Below, piece by piece: positions 7,205 to 16,440 of a DNA stretch of 64,000 bases (positions within the stretch are counted from its first letter, which is position 1; each line of letters starts with the position of its first letter). Origin of the DNA: SIG607 sp045586405 (lineage in GTDB: Bacteria > Bacillota > Clostridia > Oscillospirales > Acutalibacteraceae). The stretch is taken from assembly GCA_045586405.1 (NCBI GenBank), contig JAZNAG010000027.1, forward strand, positions 1-64,000, given 5' to 3'. A model generated the notes under the pieces. The model saw only the letters and a program-made list of their open reading frames with translations, made no database searches and had not been told where the DNA came from. The translations under genes and the position numbers were made by a program.

Positions 7205-7231
7205 AAGAACAAATGTTCGGGCTCTGTAATC

Positions 7232-7260
7232 ATTATATTACGGTTTCCCGTAAAAGTCAA
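7232..7260 (-). promoter_or_regulatory. Promoter of the XRE-IrrE operon
   Basis: On the minus strand TTGACT (7260-7255), a 17-bp spacer and TATAAT (7237-7232). The spacer contains operator 2. Its predicted start (about 7225) lies downstream of the start of the facing promoter (about 7211), so the two transcripts begin by crossing each other. Confidence 0.82.
7238..7253. promoter_or_regulatory. Operator 2 (TTACGG-N4-CCGTAA)
   Basis: A perfect 6-bp inverted repeat around TTTC. It occupies the spacer of the minus promoter in the same way operator 1 occupies the plus promoter, 55 bp away centre to centre (about five helical turns). Confidence 0.8.
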
Positions 7261-7284
7261 GAAAAAATTCAGGAGGTTGAAAAA

Positions 7285-7647
7285 TTGTATTATTGCCCCG
7301 ACTGTCGAAAGGAATTCGAGTTTGTAAAAATCAGTTTTGAGCATCATGAAAGGGGAAGCGAAAAGGTACATCTTTGTCCGTTTTGCGATTCTACCGGTTT
7401 TGTGGAGAAAAGAGGTGTTTATTGCAGATATTGCGGAATGAAAATCGGTGCAAATGAAAAATATTGCAGCTATACTTGTAAAAGAGCAGGGGAAAAGCTA
7501 TTCAAAAAACAGGCCGAAAGAGATAAATTTAAAAAAGAGAATCCGCTGTATAATGCTATAAACGAGGTAGATGAATATAATAAAAGTCATAACTGCAATT
7601 TAAGCTACGGACAATATTTTGCACTAAAGGGGGCAAATATGTTATAA
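7285..7647 (+). CDS. Multi-zinc-ribbon protein of the translesion-polymerase operon
   Basis: The protein has 120 residues from a TTG start at 7285, chosen because AGGAGG lies 8 bases upstream; an upstream ATG at 7213 has no such site and would sit at the very start of the transcript. Three cysteine-pair groups are visible: CPDC, CPFC, and CRYC followed by CSYTC. The last group resembles a ribbon or treble-clef. The C-terminal 50 residues are charged and helical. I do not know its function. It is the first gene of the operon with a sigma-like protein and a Y-family polymerase, so a role in damage tolerance or its regulation is inferred only from position. Confidence 0.75.
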   Translation: MYYCPDCRKEFEFVKISFEHHERGSEKVHLCPFCDSTGFVEKRGVYCRYCGMKIGANEKYCSYTCKRAGEKLFKKQAERDKFKKENPLYNAINEVDEYNKSHNCNLSYGQYFALKGANML

Positions 7648-8012
7648 TGGAGGCAGAACTTGAAAAAAAGAAAGAATATTTAAGTCTTTATCCGCTTCAG
7701 CAGGCAAGAATAAGACGGTATGATATACTGACACTTCGAAACCGCGATAAAAAGAAACGGTACAAGGCGGCGGCTGAGCAAGCCCGTCTTATAAGAGACT
7801 GTATTGAAAAGGATATAGAAAACATAGAAGATAAAAGGGAAAGCGAAGTTTTGGCGCAAAAATATCTTTGTGGGCTGTCCCTTGAGGAAACGGCGGAAAT
7901 ACTGAATTACAGTAAGCGTCAGGTAGAGCGAATACATATTAAAGCGCTGTCTAGTTTGTCGCCTACTATGGAGGATAAAAATGGAACGGGTAATTTTACA
8001 CTGCGATCTTAA
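7647..8012 (+). CDS. Sigma-70 region 4-like HTH protein
   Basis: The protein has 121 residues. The N-terminal half is a charged coiled-coil-like helix rich in lysine, arginine and glutamate. Residues 70-105 form a sigma-region-4-type HTH (KYLCGLSLEETAEILNYSKRQVERI). There is no region 2, so it is not a complete sigma factor; phage late-gene regulators and DUF1492-type proteins have similar shapes. It overlaps the upstream gene by 1 bp and the polymerase gene by 32 bp, so the three are co-translated. Confidence 0.75.
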   Translation: MEAELEKKKEYLSLYPLQQARIRRYDILTLRNRDKKKRYKAAAEQARLIRDCIEKDIENIEDKRESEVLAQKYLCGLSLEETAEILNYSKRQVERIHIKALSSLSPTMEDKNGTGNFTLRS

Positions 8013-9219
8013 TAATTTTTTTGCTTCCGTCAGTCTGCTTTATAACCAGACCTTACTGTTAGAGCCGGTGGCTGTGGCAGGAAGTGTGGAGGAGCGTCAC
8101 GGAATAATACTTGCAAAAAATGAAATAGCAAAAAAGTTCGGTGTCAAAACGGCAGAGCCTATATGGCAGGCAAAGCAGAAATGCCCCGACCTTTATATTT
8201 TACCGCCGCTTTATGATAAGTACGAGGAATTTTCTCTGAAAGCGAGAGAAATTTACCACCGCTATACCGATATGGTAGAGCCTTTTGGTATGGACGAGTG
8301 TTGGCTTGACGTTACCGGAAGCACCTTGCTTTTCGGCAGCGGTGAAGAAATTGCCGAAAAAATTAAAAGTGATATAAAAAATGAGCTTGGTATTACGGCT
8401 TCGGTAGGGGTCAGCTTTAATAAGGTTTTTGCAAAGCTTGGCTCTGACCTTAAAAAGCCTGACGGACTAACCGTTATATCCAAAGAAAATTTTAAAGAAA
8501 AAATTTATCCTCTGCCGGTTGAGGACCTGCTTTATGTGGGAAAAAGCACCAAAGAAAGCCTTAATTCAAAGGGAATTTTCACCATAGGAGATTTATCTCT
8601 TTGTGACGAAAATCTGCTAAAAAAGTTTCTTGGAAAAAACGGTGTTGACCTTAAAAGAAACGCTATGGGGCTGGATAATACGCCGGTTTGCGCACCAAAA
8701 GAAGACGATGTGCCCAAAAGTATAAGCCGTTCAAGAACCCGAAAAGACGACCTTGAAGATATGAACGAGGTATGGAGTGAGCTTATATTATACGCCGAGG
8801 AAATCGCCGAAAAGCTGAGAAATTATAATGTTTTTGCCTTTACCGTAACGCTGAGTGTAAGGGATGTTGACCTTAAATTTAAAGAATACAGTATAAAAAT
8901 TCCAAGCGGTACACAAACGGGCATTACCCTTGCAAGAGAGGCGCTGAAATTATTTGTTGAAAACGCGCCCTTGCCCTGCAGAAGTGTAGGGCTGAGGGCA
9001 GGAAGCCTTAAAGAAGGCACGGGCGCTGTGCAGACCGATATTTTCTCCTCTGCCGAGCAGGAAGAAAAGGAGCGCAGAATAGAAGAAGAAATAAGCAATA
9101 TCTGTGCTAAATTCGGTGAAAACAAGCTAACGAGAGGTGTGCTGCTGAATAAGGTGAAAGACTTTTCGCCGGGACACAGTCTACCCGTTTATGTAACGAG
9201 AAAAGACACAAAAAAATAA
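7981..9219 (+). CDS. dinB: Y-family DNA polymerase (DinB/UmuC type, translesion synthesis)
   Basis: The protein has 412 residues. The palm carries the catalytic Asp9 (LHCDLNNFFASV) and the Asp105-Glu106 pair (FGMDECWLDV). A fingers/thumb HhH region and a little-finger domain follow (SISRSRT..DDL). Near residue 347 the sequence QTDIFSS resembles a beta-clamp-binding motif. It copies damaged DNA with low fidelity. The ATG at 7981 follows GAGGA. It is the last gene of an operon whose promoter is under the XRE/IrrE switch, and it ends within the stem of a terminator. The symbol is family-level; UmuC would be equally defensible. Confidence 0.93.
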   Translation: MERVILHCDLNNFFASVSLLYNQTLLLEPVAVAGSVEERHGIILAKNEIAKKFGVKTAEPIWQAKQKCPDLYILPPLYDKYEEFSLKAREIYHRYTDMVEPFGMDECWLDVTGSTLLFGSGEEIAEKIKSDIKNELGITASVGVSFNKVFAKLGSDLKKPDGLTVISKENFKEKIYPLPVEDLLYVGKSTKESLNSKGIFTIGDLSLCDENLLKKFLGKNGVDLKRNAMGLDNTPVCAPKEDDVPKSISRSRTRKDDLEDMNEVWSELILYAEEIAEKLRNYNVFAFTVTLSVRDVDLKFKEYSIKIPSGTQTGITLAREALKLFVENAPLPCRSVGLRAGSLKEGTGAVQTDIFSSAEQEEKERRIEEEISNICAKFGENKLTRGVLLNKVKDFSPGHSLPVYVTRKDTKK

Positions 9220-9242
9220 CTCCCATCGGGAGTTATTTTTTG
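9215..9242. terminator. Bidirectional terminator between dinB and ruvX
   Basis: A perfect 10-bp stem (9215-9224 with 9228-9237), a 3-base loop and T-tracts on both sides. The dinB stop codon lies inside the left arm, and the ruvX stop inside the right arm. Confidence 0.9.
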
Positions 9243-9652
9243 TTTTTTCTAAATGATAAATAGTCTTCTAAAATCATAGTAGCGGCGACGGCGTCTATTA
9301 CCGCTTTACGCTTTTTGCCGCGGGTGTTTGTTTCGTTAAGGGCGGCATGTGCCGAAACTGTGGTAAAGCGCTCGTCGTACATTGTCACTTCTATGTCGCA
9401 AAGCTCTTTTAATTTTTCTGCCAGCGCCATACATTCTTCTGCGCTGTCACCAAGACTGCCGTCGGTTCGTTTTGGCAGCCCTACAACGATAAGCTCAGCC
9501 TTTATTTCCTTTGCTTTTTCTACTATTTTTCCGGCGAGTTTTTCACTGCTGTATTCAGTTATAACCTCTAAAGGAAAGGCAAAATTTTCACTTTTATCGC
9601 TGTAAGCGATACCCGTTCTTACCTTTCCTCTGTCCACGCTCATTATTATCAT
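9233..9652 (-). CDS. ruvX: YqgF/RuvX family putative Holliday-junction resolvase
   Basis: The protein has 139 residues, normal for the family. It has an RNase H-like fold: MSVDRGKVRTGIA at the N-terminus with the first acidic residue, LIVVGLPKRTDGS in the middle, VTMYDERFTT, and a C-terminal IDAVAATMILEDYL with the last acidic residue. Family members process Holliday junctions or trim the 5' end of pre-16S rRNA; which applies here is not visible. AAAGGAA lies ahead of the ATG at 9652. It converges on the polymerase operon and shares its terminator. Confidence 0.93.
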   Translation of the reverse strand: MIIMSVDRGKVRTGIAYSDKSENFAFPLEVITEYSSEKLAGKIVEKAKEIKAELIVVGLPKRTDGSLGDSAEECMALAEKLKELCDIEVTMYDERFTTVSAHAALNETNTRGKKRKAVIDAVAATMILEDYLSFRKNKK

Positions 9653-9826
9653 ATCAAAGTTCCTTTAAAATATCTTTTTCATTATTCTACTAAATTTCTG
9701 AAAATTATGCAAGAGGGTACCGCTAAATTTAGTGTATTTTTTACAGAAAAACATATATATTGTGGTCATATTAAAAAGTTGTTCTTTGACACAAATTTTT
9801 TATTGCGCAGGAGTGGGAAAATGTTG

Positions 9827-9832
9827 TATAAT
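9827..9832 (+). promoter_or_regulatory. -10 element of the giant adhesin gene
   Basis: TATAAT lies 62 bp ahead of the start. The best -35 at proper spacing is the weak TTGCGC (9803-9808, 18-bp spacer). A consensus TTGACA at 9786 is too far away. The remaining 9653-9800 region is AT-rich without further signals. Confidence 0.45.
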
Positions 9833-9893
9833 ACAACTATAGAAAGATATACTTGTATAAATCTTTAGCGAACAGAGATAAGGAGGAAAAAGT

Positions 9894-12800
9894 ATGAAGA
9901 AACTATCTGTTCTTAAATATAAGAAGTGGCTTGCCGTTTTTCTTGCAGCAGTAATGCTGCTCGGGATGCTTCCCACCTTCGTTTTCACAGCAGGTGCGGC
10001 AACAGGAAACTTTACTAAAGTGAGTGATCCTGCAACCGTTAACGACTGGAAAATATTTTTCGGTCCAAGTGTTAAAAATACTACTTGGGCAGGCGGTGTA
10101 TGGAGTGATAAGTCCGTCTTCAAAAGCGTAGAGGACTATAAAGCCGCTACCGACGAAGCCGATGACGGCATAAATCTTTCAATAGACAAAAACAGTTTTC
10201 TTGTTTCCCTGTCTACTATTGCTTCCTCCAAAAGTATAGAGGGTTATTCAACTCTGCCCACCGATACCATACTTGTGCTTGACCTTTCGGGCAGTATGGA
10301 TGTGGAACAGGGTACTGATCCTTATGTTACTATGGTTAATTCTGCAAACAGTGCTATTGATACACTGCTCAGTCTTAATGCAAATAACCGTGTGGGTGTT
10401 ATTGCCTATAGCGGTAATACAAGCACAGATCAGGCGGCAACCACCTCTACTGCCACAGTAATATTGCCTTTGGGCAGATACGAAAAGGGTATTGATGCAA
10501 ACAATAACCGCGTATACCTTGTTTCGAGCTGGAGTGAGGGCAGCGGCAGAAATACCGTTACAAGAAACGGTGTTAAGGTAGCCCCCGGTGTTACAGGAAC
10601 TAAAGCCGCAGGCGTAACAAGTACCTTCAGTACAAGTAACAGTAAGCAGGTTACCGGCGGTACATATACACAAAACGGTATATATATGGCTCAGCAAATG
10701 TTTAATCAGGTTAGTGAAACTATGGTTACAACGGGTGTTCAGGCAGGTACAAAGCGCAAACCCGTTATGGTACTTATGACCGACGGCTCTCCCACCATTG
10801 CCACCACCGATTACACTAATATCGGCACCTCAAATACCGGCGACGGTACAGAGACAAATTACGGAACCGTGGGTATTTCCTTTATAACCCAGCTTACCGC
10901 CGCTTATGCGAGAGATAAAATTGAGGAGAAGTACGGTGTAGAGCCTCTTGTTTACACGTTAGGTCTTAATGTGGGTAACAAGCAGGCGGCGCTAAGCCTT
11001 CTTGATCCATCTAACAAAACCTCTACCGCTACTTATTGGAATACCTTTAAGGATCTTGCAAACAAAACAAATAAAAATATGAGTGTGCCCGTAAATGCTG
11101 ACGGTACATTTTCTGCCACAATAACCTACAAAGCCCCTGTAAATTCCGTGCGCGGTTGGAGTGAAGACTATGTAACAAAGTATTTCGGTGCAAGCAGTGC
11201 TTCTGACCTTACAAAAGCCTTTAACAGCATTGTAGAGCAGATAGTTATACAGTCGCTTTACTATCCTACCTTTGTTGAGTCTTCTGTTGGTGTTGACCAC
11301 GACGGCTTTTTAGAGTTTGACGATTACATTGGCAAAAATATGGAAGTAAAGGCTATAAAGGGTATTCAGTTAGGTGAAACTCTTTATGACGGCTCAACCC
11401 TTGCTAAAATGATATACTCGGGCGGTATGGGTACCGAGGCTAACCCCACCGATGCAGGAGACAACCTTGTTCGGTCTGTAAAGGAGCGTATGGGTATAAC
11501 CGATACCGCTGTTGCAAGACAGCTTATCGGTAATGCTTATTCAACCGGTCAGCTTTACTATAACCCCACCACAGGTGAGTACAGTAACTACATTGGTTGG
11601 TATGCTGACGGAAATGGCAAGTATGTGGGCTTCTGGGACGGCAAGGACGACAGTCTTGAGGCTGTACCTGCCAATCTTCGAGATTCTGCGGTTTTTGCCA
11701 TTAAATCTTACGGTTATTATGACGCTGTTGGCGAAGGTCACAGAAAGACTGATATGATGTACGCCACCATTCAGGTGCGTACAACACTTAAAAATACTGC
11801 AAGTGACAAATATGATGCCAGCGAGGCAGGGGATATCCGCGTTATAGGTAAAATTCCTGCTTCACTTATTCCCCTCGTTGAGTATAACATTAAGCTTAAC
11901 GGTACCGATCCTATGAATCCCAGCGAAATGATTATAGGCGGTGCTACGGCTCCCAGCCGTCTGCTTTATGAGGTTGGCCTTGACAGTGACATTGATATTT
12001 TAAATATCGAAGAAACTGCCCCCGCCCCTCTCGTTATGAACGCCAGCGGTGATTATGTGTTCTACACTAATCAGTGGAACGCTATTGGTAATTATTCTTA
12101 CCTTACAAACAAGAACACCATATCTTATTTTGAACCGTCGGTAGAAAACGAGCGTTATTATTATAATATTGACAGCGATATCTTTACCGATAAAAACGGT
12201 GCTTTGTATAAGAGCGCTTCGGCTCCTACATACAGCGCAAGTTCACCTCTTTACCACAGAAACCTTGTATACAGCGTATCGGGTAATAACGTTACCGCCG
12301 AGTACAAGTATGAGGAAATTTCTCAGCACGTGCTCAGCCATCAGGGTGATATTGCAAAGAGAAGTGATAATACCTGGTATGTAACTGCAGGTACAATTCA
12401 CCATTATTACGGTGACTATCAGTTAGAAAAGCAAGAGAACCTTACAGGAACAATTAACTACTCTGATATGCCCTTTGTTCATGATCCCGAGCAGGGTAAA
12501 GAAGAGCAGGGCGACTACCACGTTGACTCTTACCTTGGTAACAACGGTATGCTTACATTTGATGCTTATGAGGGCATTAAGGTAAGCAAAACTGCCGATG
12601 CTACCATTACCGACAGAAATGCTGTTTATGAGTTTATAATTTCTGCTGATGTATCGGCAACTCTTACCCTTGTTAAAGAGAATGCAGAGGGAATGAGAGC
12701 AGAGTCTATAATAGATTTTAACAATACATATTCTGTAGAGTTAAAGCACGGCGAAACGGTATATCTGCTTGGCGCCGAGCTTGCTGGCAAGCAGGTAACG

Positions 12801-15800
12801 GTAAGAGAAAATATTCCTGCTTCTGCCAAATACAAGGTATACAGTGTTAACGGCGATACCACGGCTGACTATTTTACTGCAACCGTAAGTAAGTCGGTTA
12901 TAAGCGCTGCTGATTTTGTTAACACAATACCGCAAGAAGGTAATGTGGTAATTACCAAAAATGTGGTAAGCAGTTTTGCAGGTCATACGGGCACTGAATT
13001 TACCTTTACTGTAGATATTTCTGCAAGCGGGGAATTTGCGGCTGTAAAGACCGACAGCGGCGCAATGCAGATAAAATCGGGTGATACAATAACCCTTAAG
13101 CACGGACAGTCCATTGACATTGAGGGACTGCCCGAGGGCACTGTCGTAACCGTTACGGAAACAAACATTCCTGCAGGCTTTACGCCCAACGCCACAGAGC
13201 AAAGCAGAACTGTAGTATCGGGCGAAACCGCGTACATTGATTTTGTTAATACGTACTCTGCAGAGCAGACCGACAAGGCAAATATCAGTATTACGGTTAA
13301 CAAAAACCTTACCGATAATCTTGGCGCGGCTGCCGATGTTAATGCAACCTTTGAATTTGCGCTTCAGAAGTGGAACGGTCAGATTTACGATAATGTAGGA
13401 AATACCGTTACCGTAAACTATGTGAAAAACGGCGCTAATACGGTTGTTATTGAAGCCCTTAAGGATGAGGTATATCCTAAAGCCGGCGAATACTATTACA
13501 GAATAGTAGAGATTGAAAACGCCGCAAATGTTGCAAGCGGTATTATTTACGATACTACCTATTGCAGATTTGCCGTTATCGTTGTTGACGACGGCAGCGG
13601 CAAACTCAAGGTAGACCGTGTAATCAATATTGCAGATACCACCGTAAACGGCACAAATGTTTCTGCAGAGTTTAACAACATTTATGAGGTAAGCGGTGCG
13701 GCTGAAGTTGTTATTGGTGTGCAAAAGATTATGCAGAATGTTTACGGACAAACTGCTAACATTCTTCCTGCAGGCTTTAGCTTCTCTCTTTACGAGGCAA
13801 ATGAAGATTATGATATAACAAATAATACAGCAGTTGCCACCTCTCCCGTAACTGCCGCTGCAGGTACTGCAAGACTGTCGGTAGTATACGATGAAATAAG
13901 CGAAATAGGTACACACTACTATGTTCTTAAAGAGGACAGCGGTAATATAGCAAATATTACCTATACTCAAAAAGAATATAATATAAAGGTTGTTGTGGGT
14001 GATGACGGAAGCGGTCACTTTACCGTTTCTGCTCAGGTTTACGACGGAACAACCCTTAAAGATTCCGCTGATGCTACCGCTAACGATAATTCCCTTATTG
14101 CAATTGCCGTTGTGGGCGGCGCAACCTTTACCAACACCTTTACTCCCGAAAGCGTTACTGCCGTTGAGAATCTTCGCGGTATAAAGCATCTGCAGGGCAG
14201 AGCAATAACACAAAACGATAACTTTACCTTTGCTCTTTATAAGACGGGTGAAGATTACAGCACAAGCGGTGTCACTCCCAAAACCGAAGTGGCCGGATAT
14301 CAGGACGGAATATTTAATTTCGGTTCGCTGAGTTTTGAAAAAGAGGGTACTTACTACTATGTAATTAGAGAGGTTATTCCGCAGGGCGTAGAAAACGGAA
14401 TTACCTATGATACAAGAGAGTACCGCATTAAGATAGTTGTATCGGGCGATGCTGTAACAGGCAAGCTCACTGCCGCCTCTTCTATGACGGTTTACAGCGG
14501 CGGCAACGAGAGCGCATCTACCGCTATTATCTTCAACAATACCTATACAGTAAGCGGAACCGACGCGGTGATAATGGGTAATAAAACCTTAACCGGCGGT
14601 ATAAGAAAGATTCAGGCAGGTGCCTTCAACTTTATACTCTTTGAGGGCTCGTCTATTGCTCGGGTTGCGTCTAACCTTGTGCCTACCGACGATACAACCG
14701 CACCCTTTGAGTTTAAGCTTCACTACGATACTCCCGGTGTTTATAATTACACCGTAAAAGAAGAAATACCTGACGGCGTTGACGGTGATAATAAGCTTAA
14801 CGGCGTTAAGTATGACGGCAGAGAGTACAGAGTAAAAATTACCGTAATCGATAACGGACTCGGACAGCTTGTTGCAAATACCGAATATCTTGACGGCGAC
14901 GTTGAATTTGAAAACTCTTATACAGTATCATCCGTTAAGGCAACCCTTTACGGCAAGAAGATACTTAAGGGTGACGATATTGCCAAGTACACAGGAGAAG
15001 ACGCATTTGAATTTGAAATTTACAGTGCAAGACTTGTTGATAACTGTATAGCTCAAGGTCCGATTATTGAGACTGTTAAAAATGCAGCCGACGGAAGCGT
15101 TACCTTCCCTGAACTGACATTCGATTCTATTGGCGGTTATCGCTATGTTATCCGTGAGAAAGTTCCTCAGAATGCTGATGCTCTTATGGAGTATGACATA
15201 TCGGTATATATTGTAGAAATTGATGTTACAGACGACCTTTTGGGCGGTCTTAAAACACAAATAACCTACACAAGATACATTAAAGACCAAAACAACACCG
15301 AAAGTCTGGCGGTATTTAATAACGAGCTTCACGTTGAAAGCATAACCGCTGAAATAAAGGGCGAGAAGAAGTACAACAAAGACCTTTCGGGTGACGAGTT
15401 TGTATTTGATCTTTATCAGGCGCTTAAAGATGCAAACGGTAATATAAACACTGTTGAAAATATAGCGCTTACTGCTAAAAACGATGCTGATGGCAAGTTT
15501 GTATTCACCGAAAATATTGATACAAACTATATTACCTACAATAAGGCAGGTACCTATTACTATGTAATTAAGGAAAGAGTGCCTGAAGGCGCTGACGGTA
15601 ATGTTTACGGCGGTATCACCTATGACAGAACAGAGTATACAGTAACCGTTACCGTAACCGAAGAAGTTCGAAACGGCAGAACTGTTCTTGTTGCTGATGT
15701 TTCTTATAACGATGATGTTATTTTTGAAAACAACTACAGCACAAGAGGCTCTGCTAAGATAGAGGGCAAAAAGATTCTTGAAGGCAAAGACCTTGAGGGT

Positions 15801-16295
15801 GATGACTTTACCTTTGTTCTTTATGATAAGGACGGTAAGGAAATAAGAAGAGTTAAAAATGCTAAGAACGGCAGTTTTAGCTTTGACCTTGATTATGCAA
15901 AGGCAGACACCTATGAGTATACAGTAAAAGAGGATGCTTCTGAAAACAAAAAAGGCATCACCTACGATACGGCAGAATATAAGGTAACGGTAAGCGTAAC
16001 CGATAACAATGACGGTACTTTATCGGCATTGGTAAGCGCAACAAAGGGCCAGACAGCCGTACAGTCCATTGAATTTACTAATAAGTATACCGAGGAAAAA
16101 GAACCTGAGGAGCCGAAGGTTCCTGAAGTTCCCGAAACTCCAAAAGAGCCTGAAGAACCCAAGACTCCCGAAACTCAGCCCTCACCCGAAACAGGCGACG
16201 GTATGAATGTGGGACTTTTCGTGGCTATGGCGCTTATAAGCCTTATGCTTTGTTTTGCAGTCGGTTATCTTAAAAAGAAAAACTGTAAGAACTAA
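9894..16295 (+). CDS. Giant vWA/Spy0128-repeat surface adhesin with SPETG sortase signal
   Basis: The protein has 2133 residues. A signal peptide (1-35) is followed by a von Willebrand A domain with the MIDAS motif DLSGS (Asp130) and TDG (Asp297). A long central region and two SdrD/DUF5979-like beta domains follow (about 920-1120). Seven Spy0128/FctA-type pilin repeats of 110-130 residues (about 1125-2060) come next, each with the pattern G-x-Y-x-Y-x-I-x-E ... GI-x-YD-x-x-x-Y-x-V; these usually form internal isopeptide bonds. A Pro/Glu-rich stalk and the anchor SPETG (2097-2101), a hydrophobic helix and a basic tail end it. It resembles tip or backbone pilin adhesins. No sortase gene is in the window. 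AAGGAGG precedes the start. Confidence 0.9.
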   Translation: MKKLSVLKYKKWLAVFLAAVMLLGMLPTFVFTAGAATGNFTKVSDPATVNDWKIFFGPSVKNTTWAGGVWSDKSVFKSVEDYKAATDEADDGINLSIDKNSFLVSLSTIASSKSIEGYSTLPTDTILVLDLSGSMDVEQGTDPYVTMVNSANSAIDTLLSLNANNRVGVIAYSGNTSTDQAATTSTATVILPLGRYEKGIDANNNRVYLVSSWSEGSGRNTVTRNGVKVAPGVTGTKAAGVTSTFSTSNSKQVTGGTYTQNGIYMAQQMFNQVSETMVTTGVQAGTKRKPVMVLMTDGSPTIATTDYTNIGTSNTGDGTETNYGTVGISFITQLTAAYARDKIEEKYGVEPLVYTLGLNVGNKQAALSLLDPSNKTSTATYWNTFKDLANKTNKNMSVPVNADGTFSATITYKAPVNSVRGWSEDYVTKYFGASSASDLTKAFNSIVEQIVIQSLYYPTFVESSVGVDHDGFLEFDDYIGKNMEVKAIKGIQLGETLYDGSTLAKMIYSGGMGTEANPTDAGDNLVRSVKERMGITDTAVARQLIGNAYSTGQLYYNPTTGEYSNYIGWYADGNGKYVGFWDGKDDSLEAVPANLRDSAVFAIKSYGYYDAVGEGHRKTDMMYATIQVRTTLKNTASDKYDASEAGDIRVIGKIPASLIPLVEYNIKLNGTDPMNPSEMIIGGATAPSRLLYEVGLDSDIDILNIEETAPAPLVMNASGDYVFYTNQWNAIGNYSYLTNKNTISYFEPSVENERYYYNIDSDIFTDKNGALYKSASAPTYSASSPLYHRNLVYSVSGNNVTAEYKYEEISQHVLSHQGDIAKRSDNTWYVTAGTIHHYYGDYQLEKQENLTGTINYSDMPFVHDPEQGKEEQGDYHVDSYLGNNGMLTFDAYEGIKVSKTADATITDRNAVYEFIISADVSATLTLVKENAEGMRAESIIDFNNTYSVELKHGETVYLLGAELAGKQVTVRENIPASAKYKVYSVNGDTTADYFTATVSKSVISAADFVNTIPQEGNVVITKNVVSSFAGHTGTEFTFTVDISASGEFAAVKTDSGAMQIKSGDTITLKHGQSIDIEGLPEGTVVTVTETNIPAGFTPNATEQSRTVVSGETAYIDFVNTYSAEQTDKANISITVNKNLTDNLGAAADVNATFEFALQKWNGQIYDNVGNTVTVNYVKNGANTVVIEALKDEVYPKAGEYYYRIVEIENAANVASGIIYDTTYCRFAVIVVDDGSGKLKVDRVINIADTTVNGTNVSAEFNNIYEVSGAAEVVIGVQKIMQNVYGQTANILPAGFSFSLYEANEDYDITNNTAVATSPVTAAAGTARLSVVYDEISEIGTHYYVLKEDSGNIANITYTQKEYNIKVVVGDDGSGHFTVSAQVYDGTTLKDSADATANDNSLIAIAVVGGATFTNTFTPESVTAVENLRGIKHLQGRAITQNDNFTFALYKTGEDYSTSGVTPKTEVAGYQDGIFNFGSLSFEKEGTYYYVIREVIPQGVENGITYDTREYRIKIVVSGDAVTGKLTAASSMTVYSGGNESASTAIIFNNTYTVSGTDAVIMGNKTLTGGIRKIQAGAFNFILFEGSSIARVASNLVPTDDTTAPFEFKLHYDTPGVYNYTVKEEIPDGVDGDNKLNGVKYDGREYRVKITVIDNGLGQLVANTEYLDGDVEFENSYTVSSVKATLYGKKILKGDDIAKYTGEDAFEFEIYSARLVDNCIAQGPIIETVKNAADGSVTFPELTFDSIGGYRYVIREKVPQNADALMEYDISVYIVEIDVTDDLLGGLKTQITYTRYIKDQNNTESLAVFNNELHVESITAEIKGEKKYNKDLSGDEFVFDLYQALKDANGNINTVENIALTAKNDADGKFVFTENIDTNYITYNKAGTYYYVIKERVPEGADGNVYGGITYDRTEYTVTVTVTEEVRNGRTVLVADVSYNDDVIFENNYSTRGSAKIEGKKILEGKDLEGDDFTFVLYDKDGKEIRRVKNAKNGSFSFDLDYAKADTYEYTVKEDASENKKGITYDTAEYKVTVSVTDNNDGTLSALVSATKGQTAVQSIEFTNKYTEEKEPEEPKVPEVPETPKEPEEPKTPETQPSPETGDGMNVGLFVAMALISLMLCFAVGYLKKKNCKN
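13270..16080 (+). repeat. Seven Spy0128/FctA-type coding repeats
   Basis: Seven diverged units, each beginning with a short V-x-G-x-K-x-L-like strand and ending with a tyrosine- and valine-rich strand (YDxxEYxVxVxV). They are similar at protein level only, so they are old domain duplications, not recent DNA repeats. Confidence 0.75.
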
Positions 16296-16301
16296 ACAGA
16301 A

Positions 16302-16336
16302 AATTCCGAAGAAAGAAATTTCTTCGGAATTTTTTC
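16302..16336 (+). terminator. Terminator of the adhesin gene
   Basis: A perfect 13-bp stem (16302-16314 with 16319-16331), a GAAA loop and a T-tract, 7 bp behind the stop. Confidence 0.95.
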
Positions 16337-16372
16337 TGCTTTATTAGCAAATTGTAAAAAAATTTATAGCTA

Positions 16373-16401
16373 TTGACTATTTTTGAGGTTGCATTTAAAA
16401 T
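16373..16401 (+). promoter_or_regulatory. Promoter of the LTA-synthase-like gene
   Basis: TTGACT (16373-16378), a 17-bp spacer and TAAAAT (16396-16401), 40 bp before the TTG start. Confidence 0.65.
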
Positions 16402-16440
16402 ATATAAAGAATACATTACTTCGTTAAAGGACGGATTTTT

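Noticed and set aside
12741..14213. A 490-codon open frame on the minus strand inside the adhesin gene
   Set aside because: It lies fully opposite a strongly supported coding frame with signal peptide and seven recognisable repeats. Its translation is Cys/Asn/Ile-rich without any domain, and there is no ribosome site; it is a shadow of biased codon use.
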